A DNA stretch of 64,000 nt from Armillaria gallica (taxonomy: Eukaryota; Basidiomycota; Agaricomycetes; Agaricales; Physalacriaceae). The notes beneath the pieces were generated by a model that was given only the letters and a program-made list of their open reading frames with translations, made no database searches and was not told the DNA's origin. This document shows positions 20,493-31,917 of the stretch, piece after piece. Both the position numbers and the translations under genes were made by a program. The DNA is taken from NCBI GenBank assembly GCA_037576215.1, contig JBANDB010000004.1, positions 6,758,001 through 6,822,000 on the forward strand. The letters run 5' to 3'. Numbering within the stretch: position 1 is the first letter of the stretch; every line of letters starts with the position of its first letter.

Positions 20493-22654
20493 TGGAATAC
20501 AAGACTGGTACGCTCCGGTTATATGTATAGCCGGTGTGTGTGTATATTTGTTCTTGCTATACATGGTAGTAGGACCTCAGACACATTGATTTTGCTATAT
20601 TAATACATATATAGAAAGAATATCAGTTGTGACTAAGATGCATGCATCTGTGACTGTGTTTAAATATTAGCATTTATACTGCAGATCTTCATCTTTTCTC
20701 TTCTCTTCTCTTCTCAGTTGGCTTGATTTTATTCTATCTTTATGTTTTGCTTATGGCAATTAGACTTGCATAAAATATGTTTTAAATTCAATAACAGATC
20801 AAGCTGATAATAATATAATTTAACATTGGTCAGATAATAAGAGATATAATGTGACAGGTCCATGATAAATAGCAATTAAAGCAAATAAACTGAACTGTGC
20901 CACCTCTAGATCTCATTGAAACAGCAAATAACATTGTGACTGTGACTATAGTCACATGTAGATGAAGCTCTTTGTTACATCATGTGACCTGTCACACATC
21001 GAGCCCAATGACTGCTTAGTCATATATATAAGTCATCGAGCTGGGCTTTTATTATTATAAAATATAAACTAAAAATTATTATTCTTTTATTCCACATACA
21101 TTTAGATAAATCATAAACTAACTTCCTTCCTTCCAGCACCCCCTTGGCCTGACCCAGACATCACTAAGAATTTTAGGCATGTCTAACACCTCCAACTCTA
21201 ACCTAAGCAACTGACCACTCTTTCCACCATTCAAATGTTGATTATAAGCAACACAATCAATCCTCTTTTATTCCTTATCTTTATTGCTTCCATACATGGA
21301 GCTACAGTCACTACTGGGGCATGTCAGTGGGTATGCCTGAAAGATGGCAGGTAAACACTGGCATGTATTTATATAGATTTTTTTGAGCGTAAAAAACTGT
21401 ACTATAAAAACCTGATAAAATACTATCTGCTTCCTTTCTAATCTTTACCTTGGTGTTTTGGCACATGTTTTTGCTATGAATTATCTTGTTGGAGATATCA
21501 TGGGAAGCCACAAGAAGAGTGTAGAAGGTTTAAGTCAGCATGATGCCAGATGACCTTGGGACCGATACTTACTGCTTATGGATGAGTTTAGTAAAACATT
21601 CTAGATAGTTTTTGTAGTATAAATACAGGCTCTGTAGGAGCCAGAGAATATTGGAATCGCAAGGCTCGGGACCATGAAATGAGCAAGAGGAAAGGGTGTT
21701 GTATATCCGTTGCAAACAAGATGGCATATACTACTCAAGTACAGTCCTTTTATACGATGATTCTAACTAAAAGCTGCGGATATAAGCAACAAATACGTAC
21801 AACTAATGAAAGAATAATGGCAAGACATTAACAAGTGGCAACTGGTAAGATGAGCACTTCGACAGTTAATGATCAGCACTGTCGCTTGGTGACGATGTGA
21901 GCTCGAATATCAAACAGAGAATACAAGTTCATTAGTCTGGCTTTACCAGCCACTAGTCTACCCACTGTGAACCTAGTGTTTCCAACATATCTAAATAAGT
22001 ACATGATGCCATTTGTGTTGTGTCTAAGTCTTATTGCCTATAAATGATATTAGGTGTTTATACCCTGTATTTCTGATCGTGTTGTTGTTCTAAAAATACC
22101 TGAGCAAAGATGCTGTGTGTTACTGCAGGTATTTCTTGTGGTGTTTATGGTAGGAAACACCTGGTCTTTTCTTTGTTTTATAGGTGTTTCCTTGCATAAA
22201 CACCTTAAAGAAATACCAATCATCATGTATGATATAATTGCTCATAACAAAGAACACAATTGGAAACCCAGGGTATAAACACCTAATATCATTTACAGGC
22301 AATAAAACACAGCATGAATGACAGCATGTACTTATTTAGATAATTCGTAGCAAAAACATGTGCCAAAACACCAAGGTAAAGATTAGAAAGGAAGCAGATA
22401 GTATTTTACCAGGTTTTTATGGTACAGTTTTTTACGCTCAAAAAAATCTATATAAATACATGCCAGTGTTTACCTGCCATCTTTCAGGCATAAACACCGA
22501 CATGCCCCAGTAGTGAATACTAAAAAGGTTTTCCCAAAATAGTTGTATTTATTATATTTATAAAGAACTCATATCTATATTTGGCAATACAGCAGTATCT
22601 AGGGTATTAAGGCACAGATGCATTTGAAATAGAGCGTACCAGTCTTGTATGCCA
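20493..22654. mobile_element. 2162-bp TIR DNA element inserted in GH76 copy 2
   Basis: Terminal inverted repeats of about 23 bp (TGGAATACAAGACTGG... at left, one mismatch at right) are flanked by TA on both sides (20491-20492 and 22655-22656), as in Tc1/mariner-type insertions. The element is AT-rich and CpG-poor, unlike the host gene. It has repeated GTGAC/GTCAC motifs near 20930-21000 and no transposase ORF. The inner part carries a nested fold-back (21308-22516). Probably non-autonomous or decayed. Confidence 0.8.
21308..22516. mobile_element. Nested fold-back element with 179-bp inverted arms
   Basis: 21308-21486 and 22338-22516 are near-identical inverted arms of 179 nt, starting TCACTACTGGGGCATG. 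Inside, 21990-22070 and about 22265-22343 form a second inverted pair, and about 22125-22225 folds as a central hairpin around AGGTGTTTCC-type motifs. The whole 1.2 kb could form one long cruciform. No ORF of interest. Confidence 0.75.
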
Positions 22655-22983
22655 TAGTAAAGCCTGCCGGGGGTGTCATACATCGAATCTGAGGATACTT
22701 GACATGGAAGGTCGAAGCTAGAAATAGAGTGAACGGAACACACCGTTGAATTGTCCGTTGGGCTGAAGCATGCTAACCGCTTTTTCAAGAGCAGCACTCG
22801 CAATACTGACACGGTCGTCCTTAGACAACGTAATGTTGGGATTCTAGGTCTTGTATTAGCATTTCTCATTGTCAACTAGGGAAGCTGTATCACCTTCCAT
22901 GATATCGATGGCGTGAGGTCCTGTGCAGCACCTGATGCTATTAAAGACATCAATAGCAAGCATACAAGAATGAGAGACCACAT

Positions 22984-23779
22984 TTCTCGAGTCTAGATAC
23001 AACTCTTTTGGAAGATAGTGGGAATGAGGAGCGAAAGACAAGCAAGCTGGCGAGAAGATGGGAATTGAGGCATTAAAGCAATTGCAGATGAGTAGAGGGC
23101 TACCTAAAACAAGGCGACGATGATATCAAACCCTGGTTACAGAAGAGATACATTTTTGTCGATGTCCACGACAACTTGGATTCTTGATTTTTGAGCTCAA
23201 AAACAATCTCGAGGCAGTAGAATTTTCGTCAAGTAGCCCCACCCATGGTGTAGGAATGCATTTCACAAACTATAACAAGACTGGGTGAGCCGAGTCAGCC
23301 GACATCGGTAGATAATTAGAAGTCTGCCACCCGGAAGATGTGTATTGCTGTATTGCTGGTAGCCTGATGAAAACGGATGTTAGGACCAATTAGGACTGTC
23401 CTCAAGCGAGATGGAAGGTCATGCATCAAACACTGGAATAGCACTCAGGCCAGTTGCCCTCATGACGTCACCTGACTATAACTCATTCATCGCGACGTGA
23501 ACGATCCTTATTTCGGCTGAGGTTCCAAGCTAACGCTCAAGTCCTCCATCGAGTGGAAGGCTACCTCAAAGTGCAGTGTCATAGGACCACCAGGGGACAC
23601 TGGGCCGGCGTTCCCATTATGATGCGAGCTCGCTTCTTTATCTTGTCTTTATCCTGCTCCTGCGCAAGTATAGGCCTTTGCTGAAGCAAAGCAGGTGCAC
23701 TTTACATCATTCCATGCGTACCTATCTGTTTGATACAAGTTGGATGCAAGAAATAAAATTAGCACCGTGGCTCGGTGAT
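22984..23779. other. GH76 copy 2 promoter region and spacer
   Basis: 22990-23300 resembles the region upstream of copy 1 (inverted). The remainder to 23780 shows no gene. Confidence 0.4.
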
Positions 23780-23836
23780 TCCTTCGAGGGGGATCGAACC
23801 CTCATAGTAGATGTTCAACTCTGTGTGTCACGGAGG
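23780..23836 (-). repeat. D-arm-less tRNA-like element E9
   Basis: A 57-nt minus-strand member: CCTCCGTGACACACAG, a central segment ending CATCTAC, then the T-arm GAGGGTTCGATCCCCC and TCGAAGGA. It lies 80 bp downstream of the end of F-box piece F3 in the same orientation. Confidence 0.6.
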
Positions 23837-23915
23837 TGGATACTTGTACTTCTATCCTCACTCGAACCAGCACACCCCACAGATGAATCAAACCACGAAG
23901 ATGCCTATATTCCGA

Positions 23916-24524
23916 CTACATTTGAACAATGGTAATCTTCCCAAAACTCGATCCAAAGGGGATTCTCCCAAGGTCCTCGTCGTAGTCGAAGGCGGTCCAG
24001 TTATTCTGCGTGTTCATGCAGACCTCGCGAACTCGAACTTCGGTTGTAGGATTAAGCGTGCCAGGGAAGACAGCTGCGATCAGCGTCTCGCAGCCGTCGT
24101 GCTCCTCCCAGTGTGAGACCATTGCCCGGTTGTGTGGGCGAATCCATACGGCAGTACCCCGCTTGCCGAGGATGATATCGGTGCATCGAAGAGCTCCACG
24201 TCGAGAGGATATTTTGGCGACGAGGGTTGGAGGAAAGGAGGAGAGCGAGTAGAGCTCGAGCGAGTTCAGCTCTGATGCCCAAGGATTGTTGCTCTGGGAG
24301 CGGATCAGGATGGAAGTTGGTGTTCCGCTGGCGCCATCGACCCAGCCAAAGGAGTGTGGGGCTATGCGTGTAGGGTGGGGCGGGGCGGTGTCCACGGTGA
24401 TGAAGTGTGTGCGGACGGCGAGGATAGTAGGCGGTGTGAAGACGACCTGAAGGCAATGGTCGTGCTGAGCGTCGTCTACGTCGTCGAGGTAGACGCGTTC
24501 GTCGGTCTTCCAATTGTAGATCAC
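23916..24524 (-). pseudogene. F-box-family C-terminal half (F3)
   Basis: An open minus-strand frame of 202 codons with YNWKTDERVYLDDVDDAQHD, then SFGWVDGASGTPTSILIRSQ, ASELNSLELYSLSS, WIRPHNRAMVSHWEEHDG and the family ending NNWTAFDYDEDLGRIPFG and stop. It is the best-preserved C-terminal half in the window but lacks the F-box half; beyond 24524 the N-terminal part is absent and a plus-strand copy (F4) starts 73 bp away. Head-to-head placement points to an inversion or inverted duplication. It could still be expressed as a short protein, which I cannot test. Confidence 0.6.
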
Positions 24525-24596
24525 GTTGTGGAGACGTCGTGTATGTTTAGTCGTCGGCTTTATCGGCCAAACCCGTCATGGCTGGACACGACGTTC

Positions 24597-25722
24597 ATGA
24601 ACGGTACTCTCTACGACTTGCTTGACAATGTTTATATCTACACCATCGTGTATCTCTCTGTTTGTGATATCCCCCTTCTCCGCCAGGTGAGTGTTTCCTA
24701 GGCCTGCGATCCTAGCTGCCAATGTCCACAGACATGCAGATGGTTCCTCACGCTCACAACGCTACACATAGTGTGGACGAACGCATCCAAGCTCGCCATC
24801 TTCTCCAACGATTACCGTCATTCCCTCGACAATACAGATCTCGACGCATCGCACGCGTCACAACTATCGACTCGCATCCCATTTTCTAGCAAACTCCTCT
24901 AACTCCGAAGAACGAGACAAATCGTTGGATCGCCCATTTCCGAAATCAACTTCGTGCCAGGGCGATAGCACCGGTGGCTGCTAACCGTATCCAAGGGAAA
25001 CTGGTCAGTGCTGACAATATGGGACATCGCGCGTGGGTACAAGTGCTCAGAGTGGTTGCCAAAAGGCGCGGGGTGAAGCTAAATGCGGATCCCCTGTCTG
25101 GAGCGGGCATGGTGGTGTCATTATGAGTGCCCGTCGCTTTCATGAACGACCACTGACATATATAGGCCACAGAGAATCGTTCTCCTACGCCTTGACGACG
25201 ACGGGACCCTACACGAAATCTGTTCCATCGACACCGACCTCCGCCTAGTCAACATCACTGGCGACGATAGCCCTGAGCGACGATCTCTGCAGGACACTGA
25301 TCTACAATTGGAAGACCGATGCGCGCGCGCATACATCGATGACGTAGGCGATACCCAGCACAATCAGAACACTCTTTACGCGACTCGACCTTCACCCGCA
25401 TCACCACATACTTCCTCGGCTGGGTCTACGGCGTCCGCGCGACACCGACCTCTATCCGTATCCGCTCCTAGAGCGACAACCCTTAGGCATCAGAGCTAAC
25501 TCACTCGGGCTCTACTCACTCTCCTCCGTTCCTTCAGAATCTTCCATCTCTTACCAGCAAAGTATCCTCGCGACGTGGAGCTCTTTGATGCACCGCCATC
25601 ATCCTCGGCAAACGAGCCACCGCCGTACGGATCTGCCCACACCTCCGTGCCATGGTCCCACACTGGGAGGAGCGCAACGGCAGCGAGACGCTCATGGCAG
25701 CTATCTCAGTGTTGTACGGTCG
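24597..25722 (+). pseudogene. F-box-family copy F4, degraded
   Basis: From the ATG at 24597 it reads NGTLYDLLDNVYIYTIVYLS then an intron with a GTGAGT donor. Family sequence continues in broken frames: LTTLHIVWTNASKLAIFSND, SPISEINFVP, WLLTVSKGNWSVLTIWDIA, and YNWKTDARAYIDDVGDTQH near 25310. The end is eroded after VPHWEERNGSETLMAA near 25690. Several stops and a shortened middle make it a pseudogene. Confidence 0.55.
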
Positions 25723-26646
25723 CCTGACCTTGGACCGAAGTCAAGGTTGCCGGTTGCGAAACTTCGAAGCGACAGTCGCCGGCTGCGCAAATGACCTTGA
25801 CCATGACTCTGTGGCTGTGAAGCCACAAGTGACATAGTTTAGGACTAATTCGTTTGTCTCCGACCCCGACTACTTTGTCATGGTTTTGTCGGCTTTCCGG
25901 TCCCTGGGTAGGCGACGTTGCGGTGGCGTGGGGAAAGTCGCGGTCATTTAGTGACCGTGACAGTGATGACTTCGCAACAGTCGTGACTTCGGCAACTGTC
26001 GCACGACCCGCACAACACTGCTTGGGGAAGAGACCGTGTCAATGAGTCTGCTGGAACAACGAGCGCGGCTCAGCATGGCTGGAGATTATTAGACAGCCAC
26101 CGGTAACCGGTGACCTAAATTTCGTTTCGGTTACTTCTTGGTTACTTCTACTTATCTTACCGTCATGTTCACTCCTTCTCGTATATGAGTTGCTGTGACA
26201 ATTCGACCTTCATGATAAATTCGGCTCATTCTTCTTCAATGCCCTCCAGTGATGTATCGATGCGCATACCTCAAGTACATTCTTCTATCCTACATAATAC
26301 GCTGCCACTGTCCGGATCGTCTCTAGGTTCCGACTCAGAAGGGGCATTCCGCATCAGATATTTCGCTATTGCTATCCAATGAAATAGCATGTACGTCCGG
26401 AGAAGTGTAACATTATTCTTAACCTGAAACTGTCACGCTTCAATACTAGAGCTTGTTTCAACGTTCACGGTTCGACATTCAACCACAAATAGTCAGTCAC
26501 ATACTGTCACACAATACGAAACCACTGCGCAACTGAGCAATCGACGTCCACGTTTCTTTCCCACTAATGGGAGAAGCTGCCTCATGGATGATTAACGCCC
26601 GGCATGCATGCTGGTACCTCGCTTTCTCTCTTACCGTCCTGCTCCC
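25723..26646. other. Upstream region of the helicase gene
   Basis: No gene recognised. A 15-bp near-palindrome CACCGGT-A-ACCGGTG lies at 26098-26112, and CGCAACAGTCGTGACTTCGG near 25974 contains short inverted GACTTCG/GTC motifs. A regulatory role is possible but unproven. Confidence 0.35.
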
Positions 26647-29600
26647 ATGGATACCCTCGAGCAATCCATCCTTCCTCATGAGCGGAAGGAGATACGAATT
26701 CGACTTTACCCCCGCCGAAATGCAGGTAGCGCAGCCGAAGCCCTGCTGAGGGAGAAATGCTTAGGAGTATCCATGGTCCATGCACCAGGCAGCGAGATGG
26801 AATATCTTGCTGTTGCTACACCTCAGGAGGCCGTTATCTTCTCGCTTTCCTATGGCAACATTACATTTCCTAAGGATGAGTCTCTCTGTACCTTAATGTC
26901 CGTGAAGAAACCTGCTCTAGCAGGATTCCACATGCCGCAGCTCTCCATTCGGATCTATCGTCATCTAAAGTGCCATGTACAAGGTATAGACTTGTCCACC
27001 TTCCAATCGAAATCGTCCAGAAATATATCTTATCCTTCAACGCTCCTCTCTAAAATCACGTCAAGCAAAATCGATGCTTTCTTTGTGGACAATTTGTGGA
27101 ACGACAAGTTGGACGAGTCATTGGGTGAAAATATCAGAAAGGTTTGCCTTCGCGCGTGGATTTCTGCTGTGTAAGTCTTTCCCATGTTCTATCATGTCAT
27201 GAATCAACTGATATATGAAACGTAGTATCATCAGCAAGAATATGAGTACTGTAGCTTTGACCAAGCCCGTCGAGACTCGATGGCTGAAGCGGGAGGTGAA
27301 CTACCCTTTGCCTTCAATAAATGCCGTTTACCGTGTTTATCTCTGATTTCAACATCAAGGTTCTCGAATGTCTAGGTCACTTACTATCTCAGGCCGATAT
27401 TCTGGAACGTGCCAAGCCAACGGAGATTTCCAATGACTTCACTGAAGTCAATAGGGATAGCAGAGGTCAACTGCAACTGTACAATTCTCGTTTCAGGACA
27501 CGAGTACGCAATAGTCCCCAAGTATGTCCTTCTATACCCCAATTTCGTTCGATTTATGACACTGCCGTAAAAGCTTTCCATCCTTTTAACTACCTCGGAC
27601 GGTCACGAATTCAAGGGATCACCAATAAACGTCCACGGGAAACGAACCAATATCAATGTCTCTGGTCCTTTTTATGGAAAACTGGCCAGTGTTAAGGTCT
27701 TGGGCAGGGAAAGAGCGACTAACGCCGAAAAGGCTCGCGATATGTTTTTACTTCATGCTTTACAGGGCGAATGTCATATTAGGCAATCCAAATTCGTGAG
27801 GATGCTCTGGTTTCCGAGTAACGAGGACAAGAAAGAACTTGTGGCCTCCAGCGCTCAAACGTCCTCCGTTTTTGTTGGGAAATTGAACGAATCGCAACGG
27901 GAGGTGGTGTCGGCGATGATGTCTACTCGGCCGCTGGTCCTAGTTCATGGTGAGGAATGGTCAATGCATGCACGATATTGACTAATCCATTCCATTTCCA
28001 CCAGGCCCGCCTGGAACAGGAAAAACGTCTACTATCTCTGCAGCGGCCGAGATATGGGGACGAAGTGGTTTGCCGACATGGATAATAGCACATTCCAACG
28101 TCGCCGTGAAGAACATCGCAGTGAAATTGGCGTCAAATGATGTTGACTTCAAAATCATCGTGTCCAAGGAGTTTTATGTCGAGTGGTGAGAAAATGTCTC
28201 GTTCTTTGCTATCGTCCCTGATTTCTAACGGGACAGGCATGAACATCTTTACACCAACATTGAAGACAAATTGTTACGTGGGGACTTACTTCCGAATAAT
28301 CAGAAGGCTCTACGATACACTATCGGCGCATCGAGCATTATCCTATCAACGCTGAGCATGGTCTCAAGTTCAACACTCGATCAGAACGGGATGTTCGACC
28401 TAGTGCCTCCGAGGACTCTTCTTGTCGACGAAGCTTCTCAGATCAATGTCTTCGAATATATGGCGAGCGACAATTTATCTCACAACAGGAATCACAAGCT
28501 GACAATATCTTATCGCAGCATGTGTTCGTCAAGTTCAAAGATGTGATGAAGAAAGTCTGCTTCTTCGGTGATCCAAAACAGCGTCAGAACTCCAGAATAT
28601 CTTTTCGTTGATGTTTATCTCATCTTTCTCATTGACCAGTACCGCCATACGGAAAGGAAAAGGTTCCATCGATGCAATGCATCTTCGACATTGGCCATCT
28701 GAAAGATATTGCGCATAGGTTGGATATTCAATGTACGTTCCGGCGCCAGTAATTCATTTTATATCTCCTCATCTCAGGTCTGCCACACAGATCGTATGTC
28801 TCATCCATTGGGTAACTTCATCTCTCGAGAGGTCTATGATAATCGACTCCACTCGGAGAATGATGTAACGGATCCGTCCTGTGTCGCATTCATTGACACC
28901 AAATACGGTAATGAGGAGAAATCTGGATTTAGCTGGCGGGTAGGTCTTCAAATTCAGGCCAATCAATATCGCAATAACTCACGCTCTTTCCTTTGTAGAA
29001 CGATCATGAGGTTCAAACTGTCACCCAGCTCGTTCAGCATTATTACCAAGATCATGATTTTTGTGTTATCACGCCGTACGATGCCCAAAGAGCTGCGATA
29101 GAAGAAGAGCTTAAGAGCCAAAATCTACCTTGGGAACGGCGGGTATTCAACGTCGACAGTTTCCAAGGTAACTAGTTTGCTCATAGTTCGGAACGTTAAA
29201 CTTATGTCATACACACAGGAAATGAGGCAGATATCGTCATAGTTTCTATTGTACGGTGCTGGGACCCTGTGTTCCTACGCTCTGATCAGCGAATGAACGT
29301 CATGCTCACACGCTGTCGACGAGGCCTTGTTGTCGTCTCAAGCAGGAATTTCCTCTTGGGCCCAGGAAGGTCAACCCTGGTTGGTAAACTAGCTCGCGAA
29401 AGACCCTGGTTAGAAAGTACAGCTGTCGCAGAACAGCGAGCGAACCTCCCAGATGCTAGGGGGGAATACGCGCCTGTCTACTACGCTGCATCTCCCACGA
29501 CAGCCAGGGAGCGTCCTAAGTTTGATGTGAAGGCACTCTTTCAACGTCGGAATCCACACTTGGAAGTTGGTTCTACGGAGGCCAGTAATGGTGGTCCGAG

Positions 29601-30033
29601 CTTTTCGAGTCAAGAGAGAGATTTCCCTCCATTGACTTCGGTTCAAAGCAGAAAGAGCACGGTCTGGGACAATGTCGCCAATACAACTGTTCGTACACCT
29701 CCCCGGCAGGTCCAGGCCAGTTATAGTTCACTCAGCATACCTTCGCCACAAGAACCATTCGATCGGTTGGGAACGGCGAGTTCCAAGATTGTTTCCGCAA
29801 TAAGTCACACTTCCTATGAAGCTTTTCCACCATTGGTGTCTACTTTGGACACTAGTGATCCAAGTCCGACTGTGCGCACTGTTCAGCAGAGTTCGAGCGT
29901 TGCTTGGTCACGAGTACCAGGTCGTCGTGGAATGTTGGGAGCGCAACAGACACGTGAAAATGCCTGGAACACCTTCGTTGCTAGTCGCAAGGAATATTCA
30001 GATTGGGGGTATACTGAAGAATACTGGAAGTAA
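26647..30033 (+). CDS. SF1 RNA/DNA helicase, UPF1/AAA_11-AAA_12 type
   Basis: Proposed exons: 26647-27170, 27226-27521 (see below), 27574-27949, 28005-28185, 28237-28462, 28519-28582, 28640-28732, 28791-28939, 28999-29167, 29219-30033. Motifs in order: Walker A GPPGTGKTSTISAAA; Ia WIIAHSNVAV; Walker B LLVDEASQ; III CFFGDPKQLPPYG; IV-like QYRMSHPLGNF; V VDSFQGNEADIVIVSIVR; VI NVMLTRCRRGLVVVSS. This is a complete SF1B helicase core, near 952 aa. The C-terminal 200 residues are low in structure and contain RDFPPL and EAFPPL, FPxL motifs. Such proteins unwind RNA or DNA in RNA surveillance or silencing; the exact role is unknown. Odd: in exon 2 the frame changes near 27340, needing either a 34-nt intron (27326-27359) or a one-base frameshift, and the intron after 28462 starts GC. 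Confidence 0.85.
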
Positions 30034-30123
30034 ATATTTTCGCTTTGGTAGTTATGATTCATTGTGGTACATATTTACGAATATATCACGACCAGATATG
30101 TTGGGCCCTTTGTTTCCATTTTA

Positions 30124-30966
30124 TGGGCGTAATAGCGTGTAAAAATTGGGGCAGGCACAAGTTGTATTTTTCCGCTCGCAAGTTGATCTTCGATGTCCAA
30201 GTTTGCTACTATTCTCTTGCAAGTTAAGGGCTGTTTTTGAACAAGTTTTCTGTCTGCAATAGTGGTAGAATAAGAGCTGCCGGGCCATGATACGTGAATC
30301 TCCGTCCCGCTCCTCGGATACCTCTCCTCAGATACGTAAACATTGTTAACTGGTTATGTCGGTATGAGCACTGACTTTCTGGGAAGTAATACGGCACCTA
30401 TTCCGTTCAGCTGGTCTTGTTGAGAACCCTTAAACTCTTCATAATTTATTCTCAGAGCGTCGCATTGAGTTCTATTCTCACTGGATCGTAGGATGCAGCG
30501 TATTTTACCCAGAATTGACTGTCTGGATGATGTGAGAATACATGGCAGTTGTAAAGTAAATCATAGTACAAAAGACGTGCATACCTTTACTTCAAGAATC
30601 AAAGCTTGCTAGCATACTACAGCAGCAACAGGGATTAAATGCCGAAGTGAAATAGATCCGATTTCATTCTGTGAAACGGTGTTGAGGAAAGAGTTAATGA
30701 AGCGGAAGGAATTTGGACCACTACAGCAATGGAGTAAGACTCGGGTTAAGCGCCGAGATGATATCAACCTGTTCCGCCACCTCGTCCTGATCTGAATCCA
30801 GTCTTATTTCATATAGGGAAGTAATTGACGTCAATGTGGATATCTCTATGGGAAATTGCTTGACAAGTTGCGGGAGAGACATGAACTTGCGCACTGACAA
30901 ATAGTAGCTTGCGACCGGAAAAATACAACTTGCGCCTGCCCCAATTTTTACACGCTATTACGCCCA
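30124..30966. mobile_element. TIR element A (843 bp), non-autonomous
   Basis: About 60-bp terminal inverted repeats begin TGGGCGTAATAGCGTG and are flanked by TA on both sides. The inner termini carry repeated CGCAAGTTG/CAACTTGCG motifs. No transposase frame. The same family as element B, 145 bp to the right. Confidence 0.75.
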
Positions 30967-31111
30967 TACAGCAGGAACGGCTTGTCTGTTCTGTATGCGC
31001 AATCAGAAAACAGGTTCACGCAGAGATTAGGAGACATACCATGAGACTGTTGCGGTGATCCATCGATGTCTGATAAACATAGTAGGTGATCTTGTCTATA
31101 ACACGTAAGTA

Positions 31112-31917
31112 TGGGCGTAATAGCGTGTAAAAATTCGGACGGGCGTAAGTTGTATTTTTAAGGTCGCAAGTTGATTTTGATGTCTAACTTTGCTGTTATC
31201 TTCTCGCAAGTTACGGGCTGTTTTTACACAAGTGTTCTGGTGGCAACAATCATGCAACAAGTAGGCAACAAGAGCCGGGCCGAGATATGTAAATCTCGCT
31301 CCGCTACTAGGATACCTAATCATTGGTTATGTCGGTATGAACACTGATGTTCTGAGAAAGAATATCATATGCCAACACCTACGCCTTTCAGCATGCTGTG
31401 TCATGAGCCACGGAACTCTCTGAAATTTGCTCTCAGACGTCGGTTTGTCATCGGCTCGCAGAGCAATTGAATCCGGAGTCAACCATGGACAAGGTTGACA
31501 GGCATTCCAGGTGAGATATCAATCGTTGCACAGAAGACATTCATACCTTGGATTCGAATCATCAAAGGTCGTATTCTACCGATGAACAAACCCATAGATC
31601 AAGACATCGAACACCATAAGAATCTGACTTGATCGCGTGTAACAGCGACAAAGAAACAGTCAACGTACTCAGAAGAAATGTTTAATGGAAGCTTAAGGCG
31701 CTAACCATCGAATTGATCTCCGCCCGTTCAATCACCTCGTCGCACTCTGAACACGCTGTCCAGACATTGATGGTAATAGTGACTGGCACCGTTGAATATA
31801 TCTCCGTAGAAAGTGACTTGACTTGCAGGGAGATGCGAACTTGTGTACTTACAGGCAACTTGCAACCGGAACAAGACAACTTGCGCCCGTCCGAATTTTT
31901 ACACGCTATTACGCCCA
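31112..31917. mobile_element. TIR element B (806 bp), non-autonomous
   Basis: The same terminal repeat as element A, diverging after about 24 bp (TTCGGACGGG versus TTGGGGCAGG), flanked by TA. A paralogous site without the element is at about 41700, where CTTGTCTATAACAC runs directly into ATATGACGTTG. This shows B is an insertion into a duplicated block. Confidence 0.75.

Larger units (their letters stand above)
18442..22983 (-). pseudogene. GH76 family gene copy 2, split by a transposable element
   Basis: Minus-strand paralogue of copy 1 with the same exon plan. It has a signal peptide from the ATG at 22983 (MWSLILVCLLLMSLIA), an intron with a GTGATA donor, and a segment reading KNPNITLSKDDRVSIASAAL once spliced. 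Exon 3 is broken after DTPGRLY by a 2162-bp element (20493-22654) and resumes with the AEFDRLTNQ equivalent at about 20490. Downstream come the 1-nt exon (20318), the 14-nt exon (20244-20257), NYGYAAARAYTAYKDPAFLD, the 12-nt exon (19782-19793) and a terminal exon with TM segment TGTIVGGVVGGLVALVVILA, ending at 18442. Apart from the insertion it is largely open, though one donor looks like GC (near 19950) and the site next to the insertion is one base short of the copy 1 frame. Loss of function is inferred. Confidence 0.75.
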
